Made by a program: the position numbers and the translations under genes. The notes beneath the pieces are model-generated. The model was not told where the DNA came from and searched no databases. It saw only the letters and a list, made by a program, of their open reading frames with translations. A stretch of 34,743 nt of DNA from Flammeovirgaceae bacterium BBD 1991-12 (GTDB lineage Bacteria; Bacteroidota; Bacteroidia; Cytophagales; Cyclobacteriaceae): the NCBI GenBank assembly GCA_001657315.1, contig LYSV01000063.1, positions 1 through 34,743 on the forward strand. The letters run 5' to 3'. How positions within the stretch are numbered: the stretch's first letter is position 1; each line of letters begins with the position of its first letter. Below are positions 23,962-34,011 of the stretch, piece after piece.

Positions 23962-24891
23962 TTACTCATCTGCCACAAGCTTCTCTATCTCATGACTGAT
24001 CCACACTCCCGGTTCACCCAGCCGGTCAAATACAACCCATGATTTGGGTAAATAGGAACTGTTTACTTTCCAATACCCGTTTTTCTGTCTTTTGGATCCA
24101 AGATACTCCTTGGCCGGTAAGCACCGGGGGTCCGTGTGAAGGTTATTATCCATAATTAGTCTTAAGATCTCAATAATGTTCGTTTTGTAGGTAAAAGGAT
24201 AGGTAAGTTTCATAATATCCTTTGTCACCGGTTCATCTTTCGATCTTCGCTTAAAAATACTATGACTAAGAATGTACTCCAGTCCTGTGCTTAATTTCTG
24301 TTCCAATTGATCATTCTGCTGATAATGATCGCTGTGTTTGTAGTCCGAAAGGGCGATCATGGCTTTTACTACACCAATGTAGCAGGGTGTTGCCTTCATA
24401 CAACCCCCGTACTTCAGAATCCCTGGACCATTCCAGTTTGTTTTTTGTCCGCGCTCCACGTTTTGATAGTCAAGGATCCATCTGATACCTTTTGTAACGC
24501 ATTCCTTTTCAGGATACTGCATACGAAGTAAAACACTGGTGATCATAGAGTTGTAACAGGACAGGATATCATTGCTTTTACCGGTGATGGAAAAGCCATC
24601 TCCGCACCATGACATCTTTACCAGTTGTGACAGCCAGGTCTGTACTTTTTCAAGCTTGCAGGTCCACGGTATTTCAGCCAGTTCAGTGAGACGATGGAGC
24701 AGGTTCAGTACGTTGAGCTCAAAATCAGCCAACAGTTCCTTTACTAATTCTGAGTTATCAAGGTATTTCCTGGCCTCATTGAGATCACTAATATGACCGG
24801 CGTCATGTTGTTGTTTCAGCAGAAATGCCTTGTCCAAAGATGTTTGATTTATGCTCAGAGCTAAGATAAAATCCCGGGTATAATCCGGCAA
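23962..24891 (-). CDS. Hypothetical protein, possible helical-barrel (terpenoid cyclase-like) fold
   Basis: I do not recognise the family with confidence. The 309 residues are mainly helical, with Cys- and Trp-containing turns (MSWCGDGFSITGKS, RWILDYQNVERG, GGCMKATPCYIGVVKAM) that recall prenyltransferase/squalene-cyclase-like alpha-alpha repeats. No signal peptide is seen. The start is TTG, with an in-frame stop four codons before it and no ATG for the first ~90 codons. Either the gene uses TTG or its 5' end has been lost. It lies next to a rhodanese remnant between two toxin-antitoxin-like pairs, so decay is plausible. Confidence 0.6.
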   Translation of the reverse strand: MPDYTRDFILALSINQTSLDKAFLLKQQHDAGHISDLNEARKYLDNSELVKELLADFELNVLNLLHRLTELAEIPWTCKLEKVQTWLSQLVKMSWCGDGFSITGKSNDILSCYNSMITSVLLRMQYPEKECVTKGIRWILDYQNVERGQKTNWNGPGILKYGGCMKATPCYIGVVKAMIALSDYKHSDHYQQNDQLEQKLSTGLEYILSHSIFKRRSKDEPVTKDIMKLTYPFTYKTNIIEILRLIMDNNLHTDPRCLPAKEYLGSKRQKNGYWKVNSSYLPKSWVVFDRLGEPGVWISHEIEKLVADE

Positions 24892-24916
24892 GAATAAGTT
24901 TTACAATAATAGCTTC

Positions 24917-25201
24917 TTAACCCTTGATCTTTCCCTGATATAAATCCCAAATCGGAAAGATCAAATCATAATCATTCCAATTCAAATTTCCATCTACTAT
25001 CTCGTATGTATTGAATACTTTCTCGTCCAGATATTTTTTTATTGAAGGGTGAGCGGATTCGGTTAAAAAAGGTTTAAAATCAACCAATCTCTCTGTTCCA
25101 TCATCAAATTTTATCCTCATGGCAAAATCACCAAGATACTTCACGTCTGAGACCTTGACGGACCGTAGATCGTTTTCTTTATAATCAACCAGAATATTCA
25201 T
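24917..25201 (-). CDS. DUF2442-family protein
   Basis: This 94-residue protein has the DUF2442 pattern: a beta-rich region with VKYLGDFAMRIKFDDGTERLVDFKPFL, then an aromatic C-terminal part (LNWNDYDLIFPIWDLY). Its start overlaps the stop of the DUF4160 gene (ATGA), so the two are co-translated. DUF2442 and DUF4160 genes commonly occur as neighbours and are suspected to form toxin-antitoxin-like modules, which is not proven. Confidence 0.78.
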   Translation of the reverse strand: MNILVDYKENDLRSVKVSDVKYLGDFAMRIKFDDGTERLVDFKPFLTESAHPSIKKYLDEKVFNTYEIVDGNLNWNDYDLIFPIWDLYQGKIKG

Positions 25202-25503
25202 TTAATCCTCCTTGTTATTTTCTCAAACGTTACATTCTTGTGATAGATAAAATAATCCACCCATTTTTCAACAATTATATCAGCATACTCATTCAGAAAA
25301 ATTTCAAAATCCTTTAATTCTTTTCCTTTCAGAGGTTTTGCTCCTTTTGTCGATGTTATTTTTATCTCCGTTATTACACCGTTTGAGATTAAAAACTCTG
25401 CCTTGCTTTCAAATTCTCCTTTTTTAGCATGTACGTGTATTGGTTCATGTTCATTGGAATAAAAGAATATGATGATTCCCAGGTATTCGAATATTTTCGG
25501 CAT
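25198..25503 (-). CDS. DUF4160-family protein
   Basis: This 101-residue protein begins MPKIFEYLGIIIFFYSNEHEPIHVHAKKGEFESKAEF in pattern, which is the DUF4160 hallmark: a short strand pair, then H-E-P-x-H-V-H-A. The histidine cluster might bind a metal. It is the first gene of the pair with DUF2442. Function is unknown; a module with its partner is inferred. Confidence 0.8.
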   Translation of the reverse strand: MPKIFEYLGIIIFFYSNEHEPIHVHAKKGEFESKAEFLISNGVITEIKITSTKGAKPLKGKELKDFEIFLNEYADIIVEKWVDYFIYHKNVTFEKITRRIK

Positions 25504-25683
25504 CGGATCCTTTTAATCAAAAATAACAAAATTAGGGATAACGATTGGTAATAATGAACTTCAGACAATACACTGGGATATATAACAAAAAACTTCCAGG
25601 TTACACCCCAAACTCTTTTTCCCATCTCACACAAATTAAAAATCTAATGCTTAATTTGGGTCGAATTCATCAAACCGATTCCC

Positions 25684-28600
25684 ATGACCATCAAACCTTC
25701 GTCACTCAGTGTATTGATCCTCTGTTGTACACTGATCCTTTCCTTTACAGGGTGCAAAAAAGAAAAAAAAGTCCGGGATATTGACCCCGCTTTCAGCCAG
25801 TACATCCTAAGCTTTACCTCTGGTTATATCTCCAAAAAATCGGAGCTTACCATCCGGCTCACACAGGCCAGCAAAAAATTTACCGAGCCCAATGGTTTGA
25901 TCCAGGAGGATCTGTTTGACTTCTCGCCCTCGGTGGAGGGACAGGCTTCATGGGTAGATAATCAGACCATTGTTTTCCAGCCCGGTGAACTACTGAAGTC
26001 GGGGACACAATATGATGTCACCTTCGCGCTGGGCAATGTGCTGGATGTAGAGTCCCAATTTGAAGAATTTGACTATCAGGTGCAAACGCCGGCACAGTCC
26101 TTTGAAGTAAAGGTGGAAGGCACCAAACTGTACAATGAAAATGATCTCATGTGGAATAACCTTGAGGGCAACATTCTGGCTGTGGATTATTTATCCGAAG
26201 AAGAAGCTGTGACCCTGCTATATGCCGAACAAGGCAACCGACGTCTGAAGATCCGATGGACACATGACGCATCAGGTAAATCCCATCGTTTTGTAGTAGA
26301 CAGTGTAGAGAGAAAAGAGGCTGCTGAAAAGGTCCTGCTGGAGTGGTCGGGAGAAGACATCGGGGTAGACGTAAGCGGAAATACGGAATACGAGATCCCC
26401 TCGTTGAGTGATTTCAAAATGATGAGTACCAGTATTGTTCAGTCTCCCGAGCAGTACGTGCTGGTCCGGTTCTCTGATCCGCTCAGGAAGAATCAGGATC
26501 TTGAGGGGCTTATACGGTTGCAGGATGCTTCCAACCTGCGGTATGTCATTAATGAAAATGAAGTGAAGATTTACACCGGCCGCCGGCAAAAGGGAAATAA
26601 ATTCCTCTACCTCGAGCGAGGCATAAAAAACGTGGCAGGAAGCAATCTTGGCAAAGCGGAAAAAATAGAGCTGGAGTTCGTGGAAGTGAAACCTGCTGTA
26701 AGGCTTTCCGGAAACGGGGTCATTCTGCCCGGTACGGATGGTATGGTATTCCCCTTTGAAGCTGTTAACCTGAATGCCGTGGATGTGAAGATCGTAAAGA
26801 TCTATGAAAACAATATCCGGCAGTTCCTTCAGGTCAATCGCCTGAACGGCACCTCGCAACTCACACGTGTGGGCAGGCCTGTTCTAAAAAAGAAAATAAA
26901 CCTGACCTCCAACAGCCCTATTGACTATGGGATATGGAACAACTTTACACTGGACCTGGCCGACCTGATCAATGAGGAGCCCGGGGCCATCTACCGGGTG
27001 GAGCTCGGTTTCCGTAAGGCCTATTCTCTTTACAGCTGTGAAGGAGAAAGTGAAGAGGATGACGCTTCCGGTACTGAAGAGAGCTGGGACGATTACGAGA
27101 ACCTGGAAAGCTCACAATGGGACTATTATGAAGACTACTATTACGATGATTACGGATATGGCTATGACTACGACTGGAGCCAGCGCGATAACCCCTGCAA
27201 CAAAGCCTACTACCGGCAGAACAGAAAGGTAAGCCGCAACATCCTCGCCTCTAACATAGGCCTGATCGCCAAGGGAGGTAAAGACAAAAAGATACTGGTG
27301 ACCGCCACAGATATACGTACTACGGAAGCACTGTCGGGTATCAGTGTTGAGGTGTACAACTTTCAGAATCAGCTCATCACCACCGGCTCCACTGATCAGC
27401 GTGGCATGCTGGAGGTAGATCTTGAGAGCAAGCCCTTTCTGCTGATCGCCCGTAATGGCTCTGAAAGGGCTTATCTGAAGCTGGACGACGGTTCTTCCCT
27501 ATCGCTCAGTCAGTTTGATGTAAGCGGCCAGACGGTACAAAACGGTATCAAAGGATATATATACGGTGAAAGAGGCGTCTGGCGGCCGGGTGATACGCTG
27601 TTTCTTAATCTGGTACTGGAAGACAAGGCCAGACTACTGCCCAAAGGGCACCCGGTTATCTTCGAAATGACCAATCCAATGGGGCAGATCACCCACCGCA
27701 TGATAAAGAATACAGGACTCAACGGTTTCTTTAACTTCACGGTCACCACCGAGCCGGAAGCTCCCACTGGCAACTGGACGGTAAAGGTCAGAGTGGGAGG
27801 CGCCACGTTTACCAAAATTGTGAAAATTGAAGCCATAAAGCCCAACCGTCTGAAGGTGAAGATGGACTTTGGTGTGGATATGCTTTCCGTCGATCAGCCG
27901 GATGTAATGGGAGAAATGAAGGTGACATGGCTGCACGGCGCCGTAGCCCGGAATCTCAGGGCCAAAGTGGCCGTTACCCTCACACAAGGTAATACCTCTT
28001 TCGACCGGTACCCCGACTATATCTTTACCGACCCGGCCCGGCGATTCTCCGCTGATGAACAGGTACTCTTTGACAGCAAGATCGATAACAACGGTATGGC
28101 CATTGTATCCTCCAATATCACTGTTAACGATGCGGCTCCAGGAATGCTGAAAGCCAACTTTGTCACCCGTGTATTTGAAGAGAGCGGGGATTTCAGTATC
28201 GACAGGTTTTCCATCCCCTACTCTCCCTATGATACATATCTGGGTGTTAAAACACCGGAAGGAGACCGCCGCGGTATGCTGCTCACGGATACGCTGCACA
28301 CTATTGAACTGGTATCTGTGGATCCGGAGGGACGGTCGGTGAGTGTCAATGATCTGGATGTCAGTGTCTACAAACTCCGCTGGCGATGGTGGTGGGATTC
28401 CTCCGAAGAATACCTGGCCAATTACGTGGGCAGCTCCTATAAAAACTGGTTGCAAAAATTCAAGGCCAAAACGGTAAATGGTAAGGGCTCCTTTGCCTTT
28501 AAGGTCGAATACCCGGACTGGGGAAGATATATGATCCGTGTTACCGACCGTAAAAGCGGGCACAGTACGGGCAAGATCGTATATGTGGACTGGCCAGGCT

Positions 28601-31293
28601 GGGCCGGCAGAGGCCAACGGGAAAACCCTGGCGGTGCCTCCATGCTGTCCTTCTCCTCCGACAAGGAAAAGTACACGGTAGGAGAAACAGCAAAAATATC
28701 CATCCCCTCCAGTGGAAAAGGCCGGGCATTACTCACTGTGGAGTCTGGCTCAAAGATACTGAACGCCAGTTGGCTACAGGTGGATACCGATGAGGTCACC
28801 CATAGCATACCTATCACACCTGATATGGCTCCGAATGCATATGTTAGCGTAACGATGCTGCAACCGCATGTTCATGAGAATAATCTGCCTATACGCCTGT
28901 ATGGTGTAATTCCGCTATCTGTAGAAGACCCCGACACTCATCTGGAGCCTGTGATCACTATGCCGGATGAGTTGGCGCCTGAAACAAAGGTGACCCTTAA
29001 AATTGAAGAAAAACAAGGAAAACCCATGACCTATACCGTGGCCGTTGTGGATGAAGGCCTACTGGACCTCACACGCTTCCAAACACCTGATCCTCATCCT
29101 GTTTTCTATGCTCGGGAAGCATTGGGTGTAAAAACATGGGACCTTTACGATCACGTGATCGGTGCGTACGGCGGGAAGCTGGAGCGACTGCTGAGTATAG
29201 GGGGTGACGAAGAGCTGGAAGGGGGTGAAAAAGAAAAAGTGAATCGCTTTAAGCCCATGGTGCGGTTTTTAGGCCCCTATACACTAGGCAGTGGTGATAA
29301 AAATGAACATACCATTGATATTCCCAATTATATCGGTTCCGTACGCACCATGGTAATCGCGGGTCAGGACGGTGCCTATGGCCATACTGAAAAAACCACC
29401 CCTGTAAAAAAACCGCTGATGGTACTGGCCACCCTCCCCAGAGTGCTGGGTCCGGAAGAGACGGTAAAGCTGCCCGTTACAGTGTTCGCTATGGATGAGA
29501 AGATCAGGGATGTACAGATAAGGGTGGAAGCCAACGATCTTTTCAAAAAAGGATTTACCGCTACCAAAACCCTACGTTTCGACCAGACCGGTGATCAGGT
29601 GATAAACTTTGAACTGGAGGTGGCTTCCGGCATAGGCAAAGGAGAGGTGACCGTGACTGTCAGCAGTGGTCGTGAAAAGGCTACCTACGATATCGAACTG
29701 GAGGTTCGCAACCCCAACCCGGTCACGACCGACTTTGTGGAAGCTGTAATAGATGCCGGAAGCGCTTCGACGCTGAACTATGAGTTATTCGGTGTGGACG
29801 GCACCAACACAGCTACCCTTGAGCTGTCCAACATCCCTCCCATTGACTTTGAACGGAGATTGAAATTCCTCATAGCCTACCCCCATGGATGTATCGAACA
29901 AACCACCTCCCAGGCTTTTCCTCAGCTCTATATCAACAACGTGATGGAGGTGGACAGTCGTGTGGAAACGCGTATGTCCGATAACGTAAAGGCTGCCCTG
30001 AGAAGGCTCAATTCTTTTCAGTACAATGACGGTGGCTTCAGCTACTGGCCCAATGGTACCCGTTCCAGTGACTGGGCCACCAGCTACGCAGGGCACTTTA
30101 TGCTGGAGGCCGAAACCAGAGGATTTACATTACCTGCAGGCATGAAAGACAAATGGATACAGTACCAAAGACGCACCGCGCGGAATTACAGTCCTACGGT
30201 CACCACTGACTCAAGAGGAAACCATGTGAACCATCGCTATGATTTTGCCCAGGTCTATCGTTTGTATACACTTGCGCTGGCCGGTAAGCCAGAGATGGGT
30301 GCCATGAACCGTCTGAAAGCAGATAACAAGCTGGGCGCTACAGGCATCTGGCGCCTGGCTCTGACCTACCACCTGGCCGGTCAGCCAGAGGTAGCCCGGC
30401 AAATGATCGCCGATATCAATACCTATGTGCCGACCAAAGGAAACGACAGCTACACATACGGTTCCGTGGATCGGGATAATGCCATGATCCTGGAAGCCAT
30501 GAGCGTCATGGATAGACGGCAGGAGGCGATCACGCTGGTTAAACAAATATCTGAAGTTCTGTCCGGCAGAAGGTGGTTGAGTACACAATCCACAGCCTAC
30601 TGTCTGCTGGCAATGGTGAAGTTTGCCGGCGAAGAAGGCACCTCCGAGGCCATGAAATTCAGCTATGACATCAACGGGAAAAAAGACAATATGACTTCCA
30701 CATTACCTCTGAAAATTATCGATGTGGATGCATCAGGGGACAAAGCCGGCATAGTAACCATTGCCAATGAAGGTGAGGGTGTACTTTTTGCAAGAATGGC
30801 TATTTCCGGTATACCGCCTATGGGCAATGAAACATCTGAAGAAAAGAACCTGCAGATGAGTGTAACCTACAAGCATATGAACGGAGGTACGATAGATCCT
30901 TCGAAAATAGAGCAGGGGACCGATTTCATGGCTGAAGTTACCATCAGTCACACCAACCCCAACATCCGGCTTCAGGATATGGCACTGAACCAGATCTTCC
31001 CTTCCGGCTGGGAGATCCTTAACACCCGAATGGATGGCACGGAATCCGCTCATATTGTGGACAGGCCCGACTACCAGGACATTCGGGACGACCGGGTGCT
31101 TACGTATTTTGATCTGAGCAGGTATTCGACCTACCGGGATAACGGACATACGAAAACATTCCGGATATTGCTGAATGCAGCCTACCTGGGCCGGTACTAT
31201 TTGCCATCCGTATTGGCAGAGTCAATGTATGACAATGAGATATTCGCACGCAGGGCCGGTCAGTGGGTAGAGGTGGTCAGGCCGGGGGAATAA
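25684..31293 (+). CDS. Bacterial alpha-2-macroglobulin-family lipoprotein
   Basis: At 1869 residues this is a full-length bacterial alpha-2-macroglobulin, a periplasmic or surface protease trap. The signal peptide ends in a lipobox (FTGC, Cys24), followed by charged residues. A series of MG beta-sandwich domains fills the first ~1200 residues (for example GYIYGERGVWRPGDTLFLNLVLED). The thioester motif is intact at residues 1403-1406 (GCIEQTT) and is followed by the helical thioester domain. Residues ~453-510 form an unusual insert rich in Tyr, Asp and Glu. The protein is usually encoded beside pbpC, with which it is thought to guard the peptidoglycan layer; here another gene lies between them. 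Confidence 0.93.
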   Translation: MTIKPSSLSVLILCCTLILSFTGCKKEKKVRDIDPAFSQYILSFTSGYISKKSELTIRLTQASKKFTEPNGLIQEDLFDFSPSVEGQASWVDNQTIVFQPGELLKSGTQYDVTFALGNVLDVESQFEEFDYQVQTPAQSFEVKVEGTKLYNENDLMWNNLEGNILAVDYLSEEEAVTLLYAEQGNRRLKIRWTHDASGKSHRFVVDSVERKEAAEKVLLEWSGEDIGVDVSGNTEYEIPSLSDFKMMSTSIVQSPEQYVLVRFSDPLRKNQDLEGLIRLQDASNLRYVINENEVKIYTGRRQKGNKFLYLERGIKNVAGSNLGKAEKIELEFVEVKPAVRLSGNGVILPGTDGMVFPFEAVNLNAVDVKIVKIYENNIRQFLQVNRLNGTSQLTRVGRPVLKKKINLTSNSPIDYGIWNNFTLDLADLINEEPGAIYRVELGFRKAYSLYSCEGESEEDDASGTEESWDDYENLESSQWDYYEDYYYDDYGYGYDYDWSQRDNPCNKAYYRQNRKVSRNILASNIGLIAKGGKDKKILVTATDIRTTEALSGISVEVYNFQNQLITTGSTDQRGMLEVDLESKPFLLIARNGSERAYLKLDDGSSLSLSQFDVSGQTVQNGIKGYIYGERGVWRPGDTLFLNLVLEDKARLLPKGHPVIFEMTNPMGQITHRMIKNTGLNGFFNFTVTTEPEAPTGNWTVKVRVGGATFTKIVKIEAIKPNRLKVKMDFGVDMLSVDQPDVMGEMKVTWLHGAVARNLRAKVAVTLTQGNTSFDRYPDYIFTDPARRFSADEQVLFDSKIDNNGMAIVSSNITVNDAAPGMLKANFVTRVFEESGDFSIDRFSIPYSPYDTYLGVKTPEGDRRGMLLTDTLHTIELVSVDPEGRSVSVNDLDVSVYKLRWRWWWDSSEEYLANYVGSSYKNWLQKFKAKTVNGKGSFAFKVEYPDWGRYMIRVTDRKSGHSTGKIVYVDWPGWAGRGQRENPGGASMLSFSSDKEKYTVGETAKISIPSSGKGRALLTVESGSKILNASWLQVDTDEVTHSIPITPDMAPNAYVSVTMLQPHVHENNLPIRLYGVIPLSVEDPDTHLEPVITMPDELAPETKVTLKIEEKQGKPMTYTVAVVDEGLLDLTRFQTPDPHPVFYAREALGVKTWDLYDHVIGAYGGKLERLLSIGGDEELEGGEKEKVNRFKPMVRFLGPYTLGSGDKNEHTIDIPNYIGSVRTMVIAGQDGAYGHTEKTTPVKKPLMVLATLPRVLGPEETVKLPVTVFAMDEKIRDVQIRVEANDLFKKGFTATKTLRFDQTGDQVINFELEVASGIGKGEVTVTVSSGREKATYDIELEVRNPNPVTTDFVEAVIDAGSASTLNYELFGVDGTNTATLELSNIPPIDFERRLKFLIAYPHGCIEQTTSQAFPQLYINNVMEVDSRVETRMSDNVKAALRRLNSFQYNDGGFSYWPNGTRSSDWATSYAGHFMLEAETRGFTLPAGMKDKWIQYQRRTARNYSPTVTTDSRGNHVNHRYDFAQVYRLYTLALAGKPEMGAMNRLKADNKLGATGIWRLALTYHLAGQPEVARQMIADINTYVPTKGNDSYTYGSVDRDNAMILEAMSVMDRRQEAITLVKQISEVLSGRRWLSTQSTAYCLLAMVKFAGEEGTSEAMKFSYDINGKKDNMTSTLPLKIIDVDASGDKAGIVTIANEGEGVLFARMAISGIPPMGNETSEEKNLQMSVTYKHMNGGTIDPSKIEQGTDFMAEVTISHTNPNIRLQDMALNQIFPSGWEILNTRMDGTESAHIVDRPDYQDIRDDRVLTYFDLSRYSTYRDNGHTKTFRILLNAAYLGRYYLPSVLAESMYDNEIFARRAGQWVEVVRPGE

Positions 31294-31362
31294 GTGTTTG
31301 TGTTGATTGTTGACGGTGGCTGGTTGATCGTTGAATGCTATTAATGTGGCCGGACGGTAGTT

Positions 31363-31412
31363 CTCCATGAAATACCAGGCCCGTTTTCCGGAAAAGGCGG
31401 TTTTTTATGGAG
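31363..31412. terminator. Long hairpin after the alpha-2-macroglobulin gene
   Basis: CTCCATGAAATACC (31363-31376) pairs with GGTTTTTTATGGAG (31399-31412) at 12 of 14 positions, and the TTTTCCGGAAAA palindrome sits inside. It lies 69 nt past the stop and 46 nt before the next gene. A terminator is likely, although the T-run is in the stem rather than after it. Confidence 0.5.
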
Positions 31413-31458
31413 AGCAGATATACATATCGCACTCGTAAGGAACGTTATTACGGTAAAA

Positions 31459-33873
31459 ATGAAACTATTCATCCTTGCTTTTACAATAGTTATCCCATTA
31501 AAATCACTGGCTCAGGATCACGGGTTTATTAAGTTTAATAGAGATAAAGAACTCCGGTTCAACAACAACATAGAAACATTTTCCCGCGAATTAAGCGGGA
31601 AAATGATCGTTTTCCTGGGTGACATAATTCATGGAGAGGCTAATATAGATTCGCTTCGTGCTGTTGTGATCGACTATTTGATCAGGGAACATGATTTTAA
31701 CACGCTGGCTTTTGAAAGTGGTATCTATGATCTTCATATAGCTGATAAAGAGATAAATAAAGGCCAGAATGTGAATTCAGTCCTTTCCGAAAGCATCTAC
31801 AGTGTATGGTCAGGCCCGTCCCTTCAGCCCCTGATCGATATCATTGATAAAAACAAACAGCAAATAAAACTAATCGGATTTGATCCCAAGCTTTCAGGAA
31901 TACACTATGCAGATATTGATCTGGAGCTTTACGAACTTCTTAAGGGGACTGGTATAACCCCTGATTCCAGTGTGATCACTGCATTTGCCGATATTTGTGA
32001 AGCTCTGACATTATGGGAGGTCTCCAACCTTGAGCCGGATCATTTCAATACCATCTTTGAAGAAGTGAAGGGCCTTCTGGATCAGGCGGCAGAAGGAGCA
32101 GGAAAAACAGATGAATTACGGATATGGCTACAGGTATTGAGGAACATAAAAGGACTCTACCATTACCTGAAAATCGAGGGGATAGCAGACCAGTCTGAAA
32201 ATAGCTGGAAACCCGAAATGGCCAATACGCGCGACAGCTTAATGGCGACTAATCTTAAGTTCTATATGCAGTTATTTCCACAGTCTAAAATTATTTGCTG
32301 GGGAGCTTCAGGTCATTTTGCGAGGTCATTGGATCATTTAAAAGCTCCGGACATCCAAAAATTCAGGCCTATGGGTTCCTACTTTGGAAATGAAGCTCTT
32401 AGTATTGGTGCTATGGGCTACAGTGGTGAATATGGGTGGACAGGAAATTTGTACCCTATGCCGGACCTGCCTGAAAACAGTGTTGAATTCAAACTATCTC
32501 AGATCATTGATAACGCCGCTCTTGTGAGTTTAGATGGGTTTAAAAATGAAGGGCCGTTGTTTTCATCGGTTTTTGTTGAAGCAGATCCAATTGCAGGGGA
32601 CTGGTCAACCGTATTTGATTGGGTCATCTTTTCAAAAGAGATCTCTCCAAAGACAGGGGTTGCCATCATAAATGATAAGAGCCATGAAGCCGGGGATACC
32701 CGTACTGACGAAAAACCTGATATTGCGCTTCCATTGCTCAGGGAAAAACAGGTTTTGGTATTACGTGGAAAAGGAGTAATGGTTGAAGGGCAGGTGTTAA
32801 ATGCATCCGGTGAGCCTGTGCCCTTTAGCTCTCTGTTCCTTAAAGGCTTACCCTATGGTACAGTTTGCAATGAAAAGGGTCAGTTCTTCATCAGAATTCC
32901 AAATTCAGGATCAGATACACTCACTGTCTCAAATGTAGCATATAAGATAAAAGAGCTTCCACTTCAGAACATTGATGCAAACAACTTTCTAACCATTATA
33001 CTGGATGAAAAAACGGTCACACTTCCGGAAATCATTATTTCCGATAAAAAAAGTACAGCATTGGGAATACTGAATGAATCTATTGAAAGAATAGGTGAAA
33101 ACTTTTATCAGGGTCCCTTTTCAAACCTGGTGCTCCAAAAAAGCATACTCCTTGATTCCGTTAATAAAACTCCTGCTTCAATTCAGTGGCTGGCTAAAAT
33201 TTACGTTCCCAACGGCTATAGTAGTAACAGGTATGAGCCTAACTGGAAACTGATACAGGCCAGAAAAGGCACTTACCGGGATCTCGGTCAAAGATTTATT
33301 TACAAACCCTACAAACCTACAATTTATGATTTCATTGGGATCAGCCTTGCTGATCGTATATTATACCACGATAATAGCTTTCTCGACATCAGAAGGCATA
33401 AACATTTTTCCTTCCATCTTGAGGATATAGTCACCATCAGCAATAAACAGCTTTACAAGATCAGCTTTATATGTAACAGAATTGGGCCCAAAACTTCGGT
33501 TTATCATGCCAGAGATGCGAAAATCTTCAGAGGAAACATATTTATCAATACCGAGGATTTCGCGATTTTAAAGATCGAATCTGAAATTGTCTGGGATATT
33601 GATGATCTTCCCCTGAAGAAACATAATGAACCGGACCCACAGCAGCAGACACTTATTTTCAGAACCACGGTTGAATATGAGAAAATCAACGGGTATTATT
33701 TTCAAACCTATGCATCCAGATTTGAAAACTATGTTGAATTCGGATTCAGGGAATACTTCCACACCGCTCACGTGTTAGGTGAAATAAATGATTTTCAAGG
33801 TAGTATTGAGGTTGAAAACAGCAATACACCAGCAGATTGGGCAGAAATAATTAAAATAATGGAAAGTAACTAA
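31459..33873 (+). CDS. Erythromycin esterase-like domain fused to a carboxypeptidase regulatory-like domain
   Basis: This 804-residue exported protein has a signal peptide (residues 1-18, ending SLAQ). Residues ~30-420 match the erythromycin esterase/EreA-like superfamily: LGDIIHGEA with His58 and Glu60, AFESGIYDL with Glu86, then TRDSLMATNL and WGASGHFARS. The family hydrolyses esters in some members, but most have unknown roles. Residues ~438-525 are a carboxypeptidase D regulatory-like beta domain (VEGQVLNASGEPVPFSSLFLKG). The last ~280 residues are a beta-rich region, found in Bacteroidota surface proteins, without known activity. It lies between the alpha-2-macroglobulin and pbpC genes. 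Antibiotic resistance should not be assumed from the domain name. Confidence 0.8.
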   Translation: MKLFILAFTIVIPLKSLAQDHGFIKFNRDKELRFNNNIETFSRELSGKMIVFLGDIIHGEANIDSLRAVVIDYLIREHDFNTLAFESGIYDLHIADKEINKGQNVNSVLSESIYSVWSGPSLQPLIDIIDKNKQQIKLIGFDPKLSGIHYADIDLELYELLKGTGITPDSSVITAFADICEALTLWEVSNLEPDHFNTIFEEVKGLLDQAAEGAGKTDELRIWLQVLRNIKGLYHYLKIEGIADQSENSWKPEMANTRDSLMATNLKFYMQLFPQSKIICWGASGHFARSLDHLKAPDIQKFRPMGSYFGNEALSIGAMGYSGEYGWTGNLYPMPDLPENSVEFKLSQIIDNAALVSLDGFKNEGPLFSSVFVEADPIAGDWSTVFDWVIFSKEISPKTGVAIINDKSHEAGDTRTDEKPDIALPLLREKQVLVLRGKGVMVEGQVLNASGEPVPFSSLFLKGLPYGTVCNEKGQFFIRIPNSGSDTLTVSNVAYKIKELPLQNIDANNFLTIILDEKTVTLPEIIISDKKSTALGILNESIERIGENFYQGPFSNLVLQKSILLDSVNKTPASIQWLAKIYVPNGYSSNRYEPNWKLIQARKGTYRDLGQRFIYKPYKPTIYDFIGISLADRILYHDNSFLDIRRHKHFSFHLEDIVTISNKQLYKISFICNRIGPKTSVYHARDAKIFRGNIFINTEDFAILKIESEIVWDIDDLPLKKHNEPDPQQQTLIFRTTVEYEKINGYYFQTYASRFENYVEFGFREYFHTAHVLGEINDFQGSIEVENSNTPADWAEIIKIMESN

Positions 33874-34011
33874 AATGGTTTTGTAGGGTTGATTGGTTAT
33901 TGCAACATGAGAAACTTCTATATTAAAGTCAGCAAACTCACCGGGTTTGATTGGTTGATATCCGTTTCATAGGCACGGCCATAAAAAGTATCAAAGGGTA
34001 GCAACATCCCG

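Noticed and set aside
27121-27180. Short tandem repeat encoding the Tyr/Asp-rich run
   Set aside because: The codons vary and no fixed repeat unit is seen, so it is low-complexity protein sequence rather than a DNA repeat.
27634-28617. 327-codon minus-strand frame inside the alpha-2-macroglobulin gene
   Set aside because: It is antisense to conserved MG domains and shows no start context or domain.
31459-33873. Macrolide resistance gene
   Set aside because: Only the broad EreA-like fold is supported. The signal peptide and extra domains argue against a classical resistance esterase.
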